Positions 44,057 to 52,830 of a stretch of DNA of 64,000 bases are shown here, one piece after another. This DNA is from BRH-c25 sp012519325. Its GTDB lineage: Bacteria > Bacillota > Clostridia > Lutisporales > Lutisporaceae. The notes beneath the pieces were generated by a model. That model searched no databases, was not told the origin of the DNA, and worked only from the letters and a program-made list of their open reading frames with translations. The first letter of the stretch is position 1, and each line of letters starts with the position of its first letter. The stretch spans positions 1-64,000 of the forward strand of contig JBMNHZ010000001.1 in the NCBI GenBank assembly GCA_050950645.1, given 5' to 3'. The position numbers were made by a program, and so were the translations under genes.

Positions 44057-44503
44057 TCATACACCCTTTATGTCCGTTTCTCTTATTATTTTGCCCAACA
44101 CACCGTTTACAAAGCTTCCGGAGTCATCAGTACTGTATTTTTTAGCAATTTCAACTGCTTCATTAATTGCCACACTGTCAGGGATATCATCGCGAAACAA
44201 TATCTCATACAGAGCAAGCCTCAATATTGCCAGGTCAACCTTGGCAATCCTTTCTTTCGCCCACCCTGTCGTATTGCTTTGTATCAATTGGTCTATGTAC
44301 TGAAGCTTCTCAATGGTACCTTTAATTATTTCCTCTGCAAATTTCATATCTGTTTCATTTATAGTACCCTGTGGCTTATCATCACTTTGCTCCGACACTG
44401 TCTGAAAAAACTCTTCAAGCATAACCTCATAATTTTCAGTTTTATTGAAATCCGTACCATATAAAAACTTAATTGCATATTCTCTGGCAAGCCTTCTACT
44501 CAT
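44057..44503 (-). CDS. nusB: Transcription antitermination protein NusB
   Basis: A 148-residue helical protein that joins the NusE/boxA antitermination complex on rRNA operons. SRRLAREYAIKFLYGTDF at the start and LRLALYEILFRDDIPDSVAINEAVEIAKKYS near the C-terminus are diagnostic in parts. ATG 44503 has AGGAGGA upstream. Confidence 0.93.
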   Translation of the reverse strand: MSRRLAREYAIKFLYGTDFNKTENYEVMLEEFFQTVSEQSDDKPQGTINETDMKFAEEIIKGTIEKLQYIDQLIQSNTTGWAKERIAKVDLAILRLALYEILFRDDIPDSVAINEAVEIAKKYSTDDSGSFVNGVLGKIIRETDIKGV

Positions 44504-44591
44504 AAATCCTCCTATATACTTCACGCCGCAGACCCTAAACTCAAGTATTACATAAAAAGTTTTCGCATCCCTTCACTTACCCATATATCTA

Positions 44592-44635
44592 AACTAACCC
44601 TCTTTCAATATAATACTATTATAAGAGGGTTAGTT
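44592..44635. terminator. Perfect 13-bp hairpin between asp23 and nusB
   Basis: AACTAACCCTCTT (44592-44604) pairs with AAGAGGGTTAGTT (44623-44635) around an 18-base AT loop. On the minus strand it lies just past the asp23 stop and is followed by TTAGATATAT, a poor U-run. It could be a terminator or an RNA-processing/stability element. Confidence 0.5.
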
Positions 44636-44644
44636 CACAAAAGT

Positions 44645-45040
44645 CTATTTGGATTTTCCTTCAGGGTTAACTTCTTCATTGTTCTCTTTATCCAGATTTA
44701 CACCTTGGATATGAATATTTACTTCCACTACGGTAAGGCCGGTCATAGTCTCAACAGCTTTTTTAACGTTCTCCTGTATCTGCCAGGAAACGTCAGGAAT
44801 CCTTACGCCATAATCAACAATTATGTACAGGTCAATAGCAGCCTCTTTTTCTCCTACTTCAACCTTAACTCCTTTTGAAGGGTTTTTCTTACCAAGTATC
44901 TCTGTTATACTGTCGGCAATTCCACCGCTCATGGAGTAAACTCCCTGCACTTCTTTTGCAGCTATTTCAGCAATTACTGCAACTACATCGTCCGCAATCT
45001 TCACATTACCGTACTTATCCAATTTTATCTCCTTTTCCAA
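44645..45040 (-). CDS. Asp23/Gls24 family envelope stress protein
   Basis: A 131-residue Asp23-domain protein like YqhY of Bacillus. GNVKIADDVVAVIAEIAAKEVQGVY and YIIVDYGVRIPDVSWQIQENV are typical. YqhY-type proteins lie next to nusB and accBC and are linked to lipid metabolism or envelope homeostasis. A TTG start at 45040 is best placed after AAGGGGGTG; the GTG within that site is an alternative. Confidence 0.85.
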   Translation of the reverse strand: MEKEIKLDKYGNVKIADDVVAVIAEIAAKEVQGVYSMSGGIADSITEILGKKNPSKGVKVEVGEKEAAIDLYIIVDYGVRIPDVSWQIQENVKKAVETMTGLTVVEVNIHIQGVNLDKENNEEVNPEGKSK

Positions 45041-45190
45041 ACACTGCACCCCCTTGATATGTAGATTATATGAACAATTATATCAAAACAAAAATCTATT
45101 TACAAATATATGTAATGTGTTTATCTGACAGTATTATATTATACATTATATCAAAAAAACATTCAAATTTTATGGTTTTGCCATGGGTGT

Positions 45191-45787
45191 TTAGTTTTTC
45201 TTCATTATTTTTATATTCTTGGGATCCAGCTTTGTCTTTCTTACTACAATATCCTGGATCTGTGCAATATTGGAAGAAGTAAGCTCCTTAGCCTCAACTA
45301 TGACCGTAGCTGAATCATCGGTGAGAAATACCAATGCGTCGTTAAAGCCTCTGGATATTATCAGATTCTCAATTATCATTTCCTTATCTGTGAGGGATAC
45401 TATTTTAACAATCTCCTGCTGAGCCATGTTTTTGAAATTCTCTTCTGCTTTATCGCTGTTTATTATATCCTGCCACATTTCCACTTCCTTACTTCTGTTC
45501 TTATCCCTTTCAATTCTGTATTCCGAGAAAAAGGAAGAAGCTGTTTCCAGCGTCTCACTGCTGTCCTCAATAACTATCGGCCCCGCCGTCTCTCCTGCTA
45601 CGGCATCTTCAGCAAACATCATGTCAACTTGCTCTGCCTCTTTCATTTCCTCTTTTATCACTTTTGCATCCAGGCTAAACTCCGCATCGGCCAGCCTTTC
45701 GGAAGTAAAACTGTTGTATGCATACCCCACAACAAAAAGTAGTATTATCATTGAACATATTATGATGTTTTTTTTCTTCACTTGCAT
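45191..45787 (-). CDS. spoIIIAH: Stage III sporulation protein AH
   Basis: A 198-residue mother-cell membrane protein with one N-terminal membrane segment (IIICSMIILLFVVGYAY) and a C-terminal extracellular domain (EIVKIVSLTDKEMIIENLI, VIVEAKELTSSNIAQIQDIV) related to the EscJ/FliF ring-building fold. It binds forespore SpoIIQ to form the feeding-tube channel. Last gene of spoIIIA; ribosome-binding site GGGAGGT. Confidence 0.92.
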   Translation of the reverse strand: MQVKKKNIIICSMIILLFVVGYAYNSFTSERLADAEFSLDAKVIKEEMKEAEQVDMMFAEDAVAGETAGPIVIEDSSETLETASSFFSEYRIERDKNRSKEVEMWQDIINSDKAEENFKNMAQQEIVKIVSLTDKEMIIENLIISRGFNDALVFLTDDSATVIVEAKELTSSNIAQIQDIVVRKTKLDPKNIKIMKKN

Positions 45788-45817
45788 GACTATACCTCCC
45801 TGAATTTATATTTCATA

Positions 45818-46441
45818 TTAATTTCTTTCATATACCGTTACTCTATAAGCGGGAATGTCCAATACCGTTTGCACCGCTCGGGAAATCTTCAACTTGACCT
45901 TTGAATCCTTGGCACCTTCGGCTACTATTATCACGCCTTTAATTTCCGGGTTTATCTCCTTTATTATCAAAGGCTTTGAATTGCCCCCCTGAGCTGCAGT
46001 AAATACAATTTTGTCATCTGTCGTTTTCTCATTTATTGTCCGTGTTCCACCGCTTGTATCTTTTTCATCGGTCACTTTTTCAGAGATTGATTCATCCTTT
46101 GCAGGAATTATCTCTGCTCCGCTCTCTAGAGTAATCATTACCGAAACCCTGCCTGCGTCCTGAATTTTGCTGAGTATTGAAGACAAGTCATTCTCCAATC
46201 TCCTTACATAATTAGAAGAATTGTTGTCTGGAATTTGTATATCAGTATATGTACTTTTATTATAATTGTCTTCTTCCGATATCCTGTCTCTTCTGATATC
46301 CTTGTAAAAATCAGCAATTAGAATTAGAGCCAAGCCCAAGCAGAATACAATAATCAGATTTGCAGTGGTCTTTTTCGAAAAATTCAGCTTTTGGAAATTA
46401 ACTTTCTTTAATTTATCCATCAACCACTCAAGTAATTTCAT
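45818..46441 (-). CDS. spoIIIAG: Stage III sporulation protein AG
   Basis: A 207-residue protein with one membrane segment (ANLIIVFCLGLALILIADF) and the ring-forming C-terminal domain (YVRRLENDLSSILSKIQDAG, VSVMITLESG, GVIIVAEGAKDSKVK). SpoIIIAG builds a large ring in the intermembrane channel. The insertion between the first strand and GGNSKPLIIKEINPEIKG is the beta-triangle region. Confidence 0.92.
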   Translation of the reverse strand: MKLLEWLMDKLKKVNFQKLNFSKKTTANLIIVFCLGLALILIADFYKDIRRDRISEEDNYNKSTYTDIQIPDNNSSNYVRRLENDLSSILSKIQDAGRVSVMITLESGAEIIPAKDESISEKVTDEKDTSGGTRTINEKTTDDKIVFTAAQGGNSKPLIIKEINPEIKGVIIVAEGAKDSKVKLKISRAVQTVLDIPAYRVTVYERN

Positions 46442-46462
46442 AAAACTTCCTCCCTTGCATTA

Positions 46463-47098
46463 TTACTGCCGTACCTCGACGCTGACAATCGATTCGCTGA
46501 TTCCCAAAGCTTTGCTTATTTCATCTCTAATATCGCTTCTTATTCTGCTATTATTCAAATTATATTCAACTTTGTCTTTATTAATTACATTTTTATTTGC
46601 TTCCGCGCCTTCGTTAACTGCAATTTTAATTTTGTCTACTTCTATTACCTCTCCGGAATTATTATTTATAATGACTTCTACCGATTTTATTCTACCGAAG
46701 TCCTTGCTTTCAAAATCCTTCTCCAGCCACAGGTTTATGGATAATTCCCCATATTCCGAATCTATGTTTTCATCAATAATTCTCTCAATAAGTCTTTTTA
46801 GATTGTTTTCGAACACTTCAACTGCCATCTTCTGTTGGAACTCAACTATTCTTTCACTATCTGCCGCAGCACCGCTTTGCTCAATATAGCCTGAAGTTTC
46901 TAGAAACTTCAAATGAAAGTCCTCTGCATAATCCTTTACAAGTACGAAGGGCTTTATAACAACTACTATAATCATGAGCCCCACAATTACATTTATATAA
47001 CGCTTCATAGAGCTGCTGGGAATAATAGTTTCCAGTAACATTATAAAAATAATTATCACAGTTATGTTTATAATCCAGTTCCTTAAAAATTCAGCCAT
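46463..47098 (-). CDS. spoIIIAF: Stage III sporulation protein AF
   Basis: A 211-residue protein with two N-terminal membrane helices (INITVIIIFIMLLETII and INVIVGLMIIVVVIKPFVL) and a soluble domain. It is a component of the SpoIIIA-SpoIIQ channel. Position, length and the SMKRYINVIVGLM segment identify it. Confidence 0.9.
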   Translation of the reverse strand: MAEFLRNWIINITVIIIFIMLLETIIPSSSMKRYINVIVGLMIIVVVIKPFVLVKDYAEDFHLKFLETSGYIEQSGAAADSERIVEFQQKMAVEVFENNLKRLIERIIDENIDSEYGELSINLWLEKDFESKDFGRIKSVEVIINNNSGEVIEVDKIKIAVNEGAEANKNVINKDKVEYNLNNSRIRSDIRDEISKALGISESIVSVEVRQ

Positions 47099-47106
47099 TC
47101 AATCAC

Positions 47107-48267
47107 CTACCTGACCAATACCGTCATATTCCCGACTCCCATGATAACAGTAAGTGCCATAAAAAACATAACAGCTACTGAAATAACACAGGTCAGAAGA
47201 ATCATTATCGCGTTACTCATGTCATTCAGACACTGCACCATCTGATTGTCCAGAATCGGCTGGATAAGCGCACTTGCAACCTTGTATATCAATACAATGG
47301 AAAACATCTTTATAAGTGGAAAACTGCATATGAGAAGCAAAATAATAAATCCTGCAATTCCTATTCCGTTTTTTAGTATCAATGAGCAGCTGACAACCGC
47401 ATCAAAAGCCTCGGAAAGAAAGTTTCCCACTATGGGAATGAAGTTATCCACTGCAAATTTCGCAGTCCTTATTGTCGCTCCATCTATCGATACGGATGCA
47501 ATACCCTGCACCGCCAATACTCCTGTGAAACCGGTAAGCACCAAACCTAAAGCCCCCACAGCAATTTGTTTCAACAGCGATGCAAGCTTGGAAATATTGA
47601 CGGATTCAGAGAGATTGTTCAATATACTCATAACTGCCGAGAAAAGTATAAGAGGCATGACAAACACTTTGATAAATGTTGTTATGAGAGTAATGCAGGT
47701 AAAAATCATGGGCTGGAATAAGGCCGATGAAGAAATGCCACCGACAGCAGCCAGCAAAGCCAGCAATGTCGGCAGGAGTGCCTGCATAAAGCCTGTCATT
47801 TTACTTATTGTATTAACTCCTATAAGCATTGCATCATTAAAACTCTTTACAGCCATTATTATTATAAGTATGTAGCATATTCCATATGCCAGTCGTCCAA
47901 TGGAATCCTTCTCAAATGCATTGTGAAGATTCTGCAGCATTGCACAGAAAATTGCCAGTATCAAAAGCTTGCCCATAAGAGTAAAGTTGCTGATTACTTC
48001 ATTTAAGAAGAAGTATGAAATGCCGGTTCCTATTTCTTTAAGGCTATCAATTGTACTGCCTTTGAACAGTTCCAGTACCAACTCTCTTACATTAATCTCA
48101 GGCAGCAGTCCTTTAGATTCCCTGTTGATTTCATCAACAAATTTTTCTATATCGCTTATATCCAGATTATCCAGCTGACTTTGAAATATATTCTGTGTAT
48201 CATCGCAGTTAACGCCGCATATGGAAAGTAGAATTATTATCATAATAAATACTACGCTTTTTCTCAT
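47107..48267 (-). CDS. spoIIIAE: Stage III sporulation protein AE
   Basis: A 386-residue polytopic membrane protein with a signal-like N-terminus and about eight membrane segments (for example FVMPLILFSAVMSILNNLS, ALGLVLTGFTGVLAVQGIAS). It is thought to be the membrane permease-like core of the channel. The TAKFAVDNFIPIVGNFLSEA segment is strongly conserved in the family. Confidence 0.93.
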   Translation of the reverse strand: MRKSVVFIMIIILLSICGVNCDDTQNIFQSQLDNLDISDIEKFVDEINRESKGLLPEINVRELVLELFKGSTIDSLKEIGTGISYFFLNEVISNFTLMGKLLILAIFCAMLQNLHNAFEKDSIGRLAYGICYILIIIMAVKSFNDAMLIGVNTISKMTGFMQALLPTLLALLAAVGGISSSALFQPMIFTCITLITTFIKVFVMPLILFSAVMSILNNLSESVNISKLASLLKQIAVGALGLVLTGFTGVLAVQGIASVSIDGATIRTAKFAVDNFIPIVGNFLSEAFDAVVSCSLILKNGIGIAGFIILLLICSFPLIKMFSIVLIYKVASALIQPILDNQMVQCLNDMSNAIMILLTCVISVAVMFFMALTVIMGVGNMTVLVR

Positions 48268-48278
48268 GTATATCCCCC

Positions 48279-48665
48279 TTATGGTATGATTTTTATCATT
48301 ATATCCATCAATGCAGCAAGTATAGGTATTGCAATTACCATAATAAGCACTTTCCCTGCAAATTCAACTTTTGCAGCAATGGCACCCTCTCCGGCATCCC
48401 TGCATATTTGGGCACCGAACTCCGTAATATATGCTATTGCGATAACTTTAAGAATTGTTGAGAAATATAGTATATCAATATTCGCTTTAGCCGCGAAATG
48501 TTTAAAAACCGTCATAACCGAGTTGAGCTTGGTAATTACAAATACAAATATAACAAGCCCTGTTACAAGACTTACTGCGAACGCTGTTTCGGGCTTTTCC
48601 TCTCTCAGGACTACTGCAAGCAATGCTGCTATTATACCTGTCATAACTATTTTCATGATATCCAT
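48279..48665 (-). CDS. spoIIIAD: Stage III sporulation protein AD
   Basis: A 128-residue membrane protein with about four hydrophobic segments; ISTILKVIAIAYITEFGAQICRDAGEG-like core is seen (IAYITEFGAQICRDAGEGA). Channel component with SpoIIIAC. It lies 9 bases after spoIIIAC. Confidence 0.92.
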   Translation of the reverse strand: MDIMKIVMTGIIAALLAVVLREEKPETAFAVSLVTGLVIFVFVITKLNSVMTVFKHFAAKANIDILYFSTILKVIAIAYITEFGAQICRDAGEGAIAAKVEFAGKVLIMVIAIPILAALMDIMIKIIP

Positions 48666-48674
48666 AATATCACC

Positions 48675-48869
48675 CTACAAATGGAACATTGTTCTTACAT
48701 TGTTAAACAGATTGCTTATCAGGCTTATTATCATCATCAGTACAACCACGACTCCCGCCAATGTTGTCATCATAGCCATCTCTTCCCTGCCTGACTGGTA
48801 GAGAACTCTGTTCAGGACTGCGATAACTATTCCTATGGCTGCTATTTTGAATATCAGATCAATATCCAT
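48675..48869 (-). CDS. spoIIIAC: Stage III sporulation protein AC
   Basis: A 64-residue protein with two membrane segments (IFKIAAIGIVIAVLNRVL; VVVLMMIISLISNLF) and the conserved QSGREEMAMMTTLAG loop. Channel component. Ribosome-binding site GGAGGAGA. Confidence 0.92.
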   Translation of the reverse strand: MDIDLIFKIAAIGIVIAVLNRVLYQSGREEMAMMTTLAGVVVVLMMIISLISNLFNNVRTMFHL

Positions 48870-48917
48870 TCTATCTCCTCCTTCTATATGTTTCGCACTG
48901 AATATATTACATTGGAT

Positions 48918-49436
48918 TCACATCAGTACTATAAATACTGCAATTCCAAGTAAAAAACCTAAACTTCTGTACATTTTTGCACTTCTCTTTATTTCTTCCA
49001 ATGCTGCATCCTCTTGATGCCTGAGCTGGAGATAAAACAGATGAAAATGCTTTTTCTGATCCTCCCTGTCGGAGCATCCCAATATACTTCCAAAACTTTT
49101 AATCAGCTCTATATCCTCCTTCTTAAGTGAGGACCCTGTAAGAATCAATTCTGCCGAATCACCCCAGGCCTCCCTTACAGTATAAAAGCTTCTATCTGAA
49201 AGGCATTGGGAAATACAGGCAAAAAAACTGCGCATAATACCCTCTGTCTTTTTCGAGACGCTGCAAAGTGCAGCAGGTAAGGGTGTAGCACCGTATGTTA
49301 CTTCTGTCTCCAGCATTTGCATCAGTCTCCTGAAATCCTCAAGCTCTCTGTAGCGCAATAATAATCTATTTGAAAAAACAATTCCCAATAAACCGCTTGC
49401 CGTAATAATTAGCAAGCCTCCTGCAAGTTTCAGCAT
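48918..49436 (-). CDS. spoIIIAB: Stage III sporulation protein AB
   Basis: A 172-residue helical protein with an N-terminal membrane segment (GGLLIITASGLLGIVFSNRL) and a hydrophobic C-terminus (LGFLLGIAVFIVLM). Resembles GspF-type proteins. ELEDFRRLMQMLETEVTYGATPL-type core is present. ATG 49436 is better spaced from AAGGGG than the ATG three codons earlier. Confidence 0.9.
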   Translation of the reverse strand: MLKLAGGLLIITASGLLGIVFSNRLLLRYRELEDFRRLMQMLETEVTYGATPLPAALCSVSKKTEGIMRSFFACISQCLSDRSFYTVREAWGDSAELILTGSSLKKEDIELIKSFGSILGCSDREDQKKHFHLFYLQLRHQEDAALEEIKRSAKMYRSLGFLLGIAVFIVLM

Positions 49437-49454
49437 AAAATCCATCCCCTTCGT

Positions 49455-50438
49455 TTAAAGATGCTCTTTGTTTCTTTTAAACAGCACATTGTATTTTCCG
49501 TCTAACACAGCTTCAAGAGTACCGGCACCCTTTTCCCTGCTCAAGATAATATATCTTTCAAAAACTCCCTTTTGAATACGGTTCAAATCATGCTTATTAA
49601 TAAAATCCGCTATATTACTGCCATGTATAGTGGTAATTACTTTAACTCCTGCATTTACTGCAGCAGTAATGGCGTCTGCATCTTCTGCCCTTCCTATTTC
49701 ATCGGTAGCCACTATCTCCGGAGACATAGATCTTATCATCATTATTATTCCTTCTGCTTTTGGGCAGCCATCCAGTACATCTGTCCTTATCCCTATGTCG
49801 TTTCTGGGAATTCCCATACTGCAGGCAGCTATTTCAGAGCGCTCATCAACTAATGAAATCTTCATTCCTTTGAACATCATATCTTCGCTTCCACTGCTGA
49901 ATTTTCTGACCAAATCTCTCAGTAATGTAGTTTTGCCGCATTGAGGAGGCGATATTATAAGAGTGTTGTATATACTGTCAGGATATTGTATCAGGTAACC
50001 TGCAATCTTATCTGAAGCGCCTATCACCTGCTTTGCTATTCTGAAATTCATATAGCTTATGTCCTTCAGAGTCTTTACCTTTCCGTTGTCTACCACCGTA
50101 CGGCCGCATACCCCTACCCGATGTCCTCCGCTAACAGTTATAAAACCGTTTCTCAGTTCCTCCTCCACCGAGTACATCGAAAAGTTGCTTACAAGCTGCA
50201 ACGCACATTTCAAGTCATCCTCCTTTACCAAATATGCTTTATCTGCCTCAGATACGGCATAACCCTCCTCAGTAATGAAAAACTCTGTACTGCTGCCTGT
50301 TATGCATAAGGGTTTTGCCAGTCTCAATCGGATTTCTTCCACATCCTCAAGTACTTTTTCAGGAATCCTCTTTATCATCGCTCTTATATGCTTCGGCAAA
50401 TATTCCAGAACCTCAAGTATCTTAATACTATTGTTCAT
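49455..50438 (-). CDS. spoIIIAA: Stage III sporulation protein AA (ATPase)
   Basis: A 327-residue secretion-type ATPase thought to power channel assembly. Walker A is ISPPQCGKTTLLRDLVRK; further motifs are VDERSEIAACSMGIPRNDIG, IVATDEIGRAEDADAI and VITTIHGSNIADF. ATG 50438 follows AAAGGA; longer in-frame starts lack support. Upstream, an ATTATT and a CATATCTA spaced about 13 bases are weakly SigE-like. First gene of spoIIIAA-AH. Confidence 0.93.
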   Translation of the reverse strand: MNNSIKILEVLEYLPKHIRAMIKRIPEKVLEDVEEIRLRLAKPLCITGSSTEFFITEEGYAVSEADKAYLVKEDDLKCALQLVSNFSMYSVEEELRNGFITVSGGHRVGVCGRTVVDNGKVKTLKDISYMNFRIAKQVIGASDKIAGYLIQYPDSIYNTLIISPPQCGKTTLLRDLVRKFSSGSEDMMFKGMKISLVDERSEIAACSMGIPRNDIGIRTDVLDGCPKAEGIIMMIRSMSPEIVATDEIGRAEDADAITAAVNAGVKVITTIHGSNIADFINKHDLNRIQKGVFERYIILSREKGAGTLEAVLDGKYNVLFKRNKEHL

Positions 50439-50529
50439 AAAACATCTGTCCTTTGTACAAATCTTAATTTGTTCTATAGATATGTCAGCGGTTTTGAAAT
50501 AATTACTGCGGTATAAAAAAGTATAAAAA

Positions 50530-50564
50530 AAGCTCCGATTGAATCTTGTATTCAATCGGAGCTT
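50530..50564 (-). terminator. Intrinsic terminator of the 50586-51008 gene
   Basis: AAGCTCCGATTGAAT (50530-50544) pairs perfectly with ATTCAATCGGAGCTT (50550-50564). On the minus strand it is followed by TTTTTTATAC. It separates the efp region from the spoIIIA operon. Confidence 0.9.
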
Positions 50565-50585
50565 AAGCCCAATTTTCTTTGTCGG

Positions 50586-51008
50586 TTATTCGTGGTCATG
50601 ACCGCATTCGCAGCCGCATTCACATTCAAAATTGATGGACTCATGACAATTAGGACAACTAACGTTTTCACCGCTTTCCAAAAGTTTTTCGTCTAAATAA
50701 ACAAACTCCTTGCAATGAGGGCACTCAACCTCAACATAGTCATAATCATCTTCGTCGTCAAGCTCTTCATATTCGTCATCTTCATCACAGCATAAGTCAT
50801 CCTCTAATGCTGAAAGATCTTCATCTATAGCCTCCACATATTCATCCAGCTCATTCTGTGATTCGTTCAGCTCATTAACCGCATCTGCAAAATCACTTAA
50901 TACATCTATAATTTTAGATATTAACTTGCCCTGATCTGTTGACTCATCTACTTTCATTCCTTCTGCCAGGCCTTTAAGATAAGCTACCCTTTCAAATAGG
51001 TATTCCAT
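50586..51008 (-). CDS. CD1247-type N-terminal domain protein with acidic linker and zinc ribbon
   Basis: A 140-residue protein. The N-terminal helical part (MEYLFERVAYLKGLAEGM) is a domain common in clostridia. A very acidic stretch follows (about residues 65-93, almost all Asp and Glu), then a zinc ribbon (CPHCKEFVYLDEKLL...CPNC) and a Cys/His tail (CECGCECGHDHE). Function unknown; the tail could bind metal. Single gene with its own terminator. Confidence 0.8.
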   Translation of the reverse strand: MEYLFERVAYLKGLAEGMKVDESTDQGKLISKIIDVLSDFADAVNELNESQNELDEYVEAIDEDLSALEDDLCCDEDDEYEELDDEDDYDYVEVECPHCKEFVYLDEKLLESGENVSCPNCHESINFECECGCECGHDHE

Positions 51009-51105
51009 ATGTACTCCTCCTTATTTTTATTTACTCTCTGTATTCTTTCCAGTATCGACTACTATATGCATTACGTGGGTTGCATATCACCCGTATTTGT
51101 CCGGC

Positions 51106-51663
51106 TTAAAGTCTTTCCATATATTCTCCGGTTCTCGTATCTATTCTGATCATATCGCCAATGTTAACAAATAGAGGAACATTTATAACTGCCCCTGTTT
51201 CTACAGTAGCAGGCTTAGTTGCTCCGGTAGCGGTATCCCCTTTGAAGCCTGGCTCCGTCTGAATTACTTCCAATTCCACAAAATTTTCGGGTTCTACTGA
51301 AAAAGCTTCACCCTTATAAAATTTTATATTGGCTGTGTCATTAGGCTTAAGATAAATAATTGCATCCTCTACCTGATCATTGTTAAGAGGTATCTGCTCA
51401 TAGGTTTCATTATCCATGAAATAATAAAGCCCTCCGTCTTCATATAAATACTGCATGGCTTTTCTTTCAATATGTGCCTTGGGATACTTATCTGTCGGAT
51501 TAAATGTCCTTTCAGTTACTCCACCGGTTATTATATTCTTTATTTTTGTTCTTACAAATGCAGCTCCCTTTCCAGGCTTAACATGCTGAAAATCTACTAT
51601 TGTATATATTTGTCCATCCATTTCAAAAGTAAGACCTTTTCTAAATTCACCAGCTGATATCAT
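51106..51663 (-). CDS. efp: Translation elongation factor P
   Basis: A 185-residue EF-P that relieves ribosome stalling at polyproline. The loop residue normally modified lies in FQHVKPGKGAAFVRTKIKN, and the C-terminal OB fold has GATKPATVETGAVINVPLF. It follows pepP by 36 bases, a usual pairing in Firmicutes. Confidence 0.95.
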   Translation of the reverse strand: MISAGEFRKGLTFEMDGQIYTIVDFQHVKPGKGAAFVRTKIKNIITGGVTERTFNPTDKYPKAHIERKAMQYLYEDGGLYYFMDNETYEQIPLNNDQVEDAIIYLKPNDTANIKFYKGEAFSVEPENFVELEVIQTEPGFKGDTATGATKPATVETGAVINVPLFVNIGDMIRIDTRTGEYMERL

Positions 51664-51699
51664 AAATCATATCCCTCCATATAATTGTTATTTATTTAA

Positions 51700-52764
51700 T
51701 TATAGCTCTATCAGCTCCTTTGTTGACTTGCTGATGGTTTCAGCTCCGGTCTCTGTAATCAGTACCAGATCCTCTATCCTTACGCCGCCGAAGCCTGGAA
51801 TATATATACCCGGTTCATCGGTTACTACCATACCTGCTTCCAGAACAATATTTCCAACAATGCTCAGCTTTGGATCCTCGTGAATTGCAATCCCCACTCC
51901 GTGGCCGAGTCCGTGGCCGAAATACTCTCCATAGCCTGCATTTGAAATAATATCTCTTGCAATCTTATCCGCTTCTCTGCCGGTTATCCCCGGCCTTAAG
52001 CCCTTTAATACTTCTGCATTTGCTCTAAGTACGGTATCATAGATTTCCCTGTGCTTCCTGGTCGCTTTGCCTATAAATACTGTTCTTGTCATATCTGAAC
52101 AATATCCATTATAAACGCAACCGAAATCCAGTGTCAAGAATTCCATAGCTTCTATTTTTTTCTCGGAAGCAATTCCATGGGGGAGTGATGATCTTATACC
52201 GGAAGCTACAATAGTCTCAAAGGCAATACCGGAAGATCCCCTTTTCTTTATAAAATACTCCAGTTCCAATGCCACTTCTGCCTCACTCAAGCCGGGCCTG
52301 ATATAGCCTAATATATGCTTAAAAGCTTCATCTGCAATAGCTGCAGCCTTGCAGATATTTTCTATTTCTGAATTATCCTTCTTAATTCTCAATTTTACAA
52401 ATATACTTCTGGCCGGTATCAGCTTAATTTCCGGCAAGGACTTCTTTAAATCGTCACGAAACATCACGGTCATGAAATCCTCCTCAAAGCCCAGTCTCTT
52501 AATGCCGGCTTTGCTTATGACTTCGGCCAGCTTTTCCATAGGGTTGCCTCCATGTATGGCAACCTTCCAGCCTTTGCACTGGGATTCCGCCTGTTCCATA
52601 TATCTGAAGTCAGTCACAAAATCCATGCTTTCTTTTCCGATTACTAAAAAGCCTGCAGAACCTGTAAACCCGCTTAAATATCTTCTGTTTTCCGGAGAAT
52701 ATACAAGCACACCTTCCATCATATTTCCGGACATGAGTTTTCTCAGGTTTTGAATTCTATTCAC
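51700..52764 (-). CDS. pepP: Xaa-Pro aminopeptidase (M24B)
   Basis: A 354-residue metallopeptidase removing N-terminal residues next to proline. The N-terminal creatinase-like domain (about residues 1-120) precedes the pita-bread domain. Metal ligands are in LTLDFGCVYNGYCSDMTRTV, GHGLGHGVGIAIHEDP, TDEPGIYIPG and GVRIEDLV. The start appears to be a GTG 13 or more bases after GGGAGGAG, a long spacing. Confidence 0.9.
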   Translation of the reverse strand: MNRIQNLRKLMSGNMMEGVLVYSPENRRYLSGFTGSAGFLVIGKESMDFVTDFRYMEQAESQCKGWKVAIHGGNPMEKLAEVISKAGIKRLGFEEDFMTVMFRDDLKKSLPEIKLIPARSIFVKLRIKKDNSEIENICKAAAIADEAFKHILGYIRPGLSEAEVALELEYFIKKRGSSGIAFETIVASGIRSSLPHGIASEKKIEAMEFLTLDFGCVYNGYCSDMTRTVFIGKATRKHREIYDTVLRANAEVLKGLRPGITGREADKIARDIISNAGYGEYFGHGLGHGVGIAIHEDPKLSIVGNIVLEAGMVVTDEPGIYIPGFGGVRIEDLVLITETGAETISKSTKELIEL

Positions 52765-52830
52765 TTCAATACTAAACTCCTCCCAAAAATTTAAGACATA
52801 TTGCCAATTAAATTATCCGTTGTTTTAATA

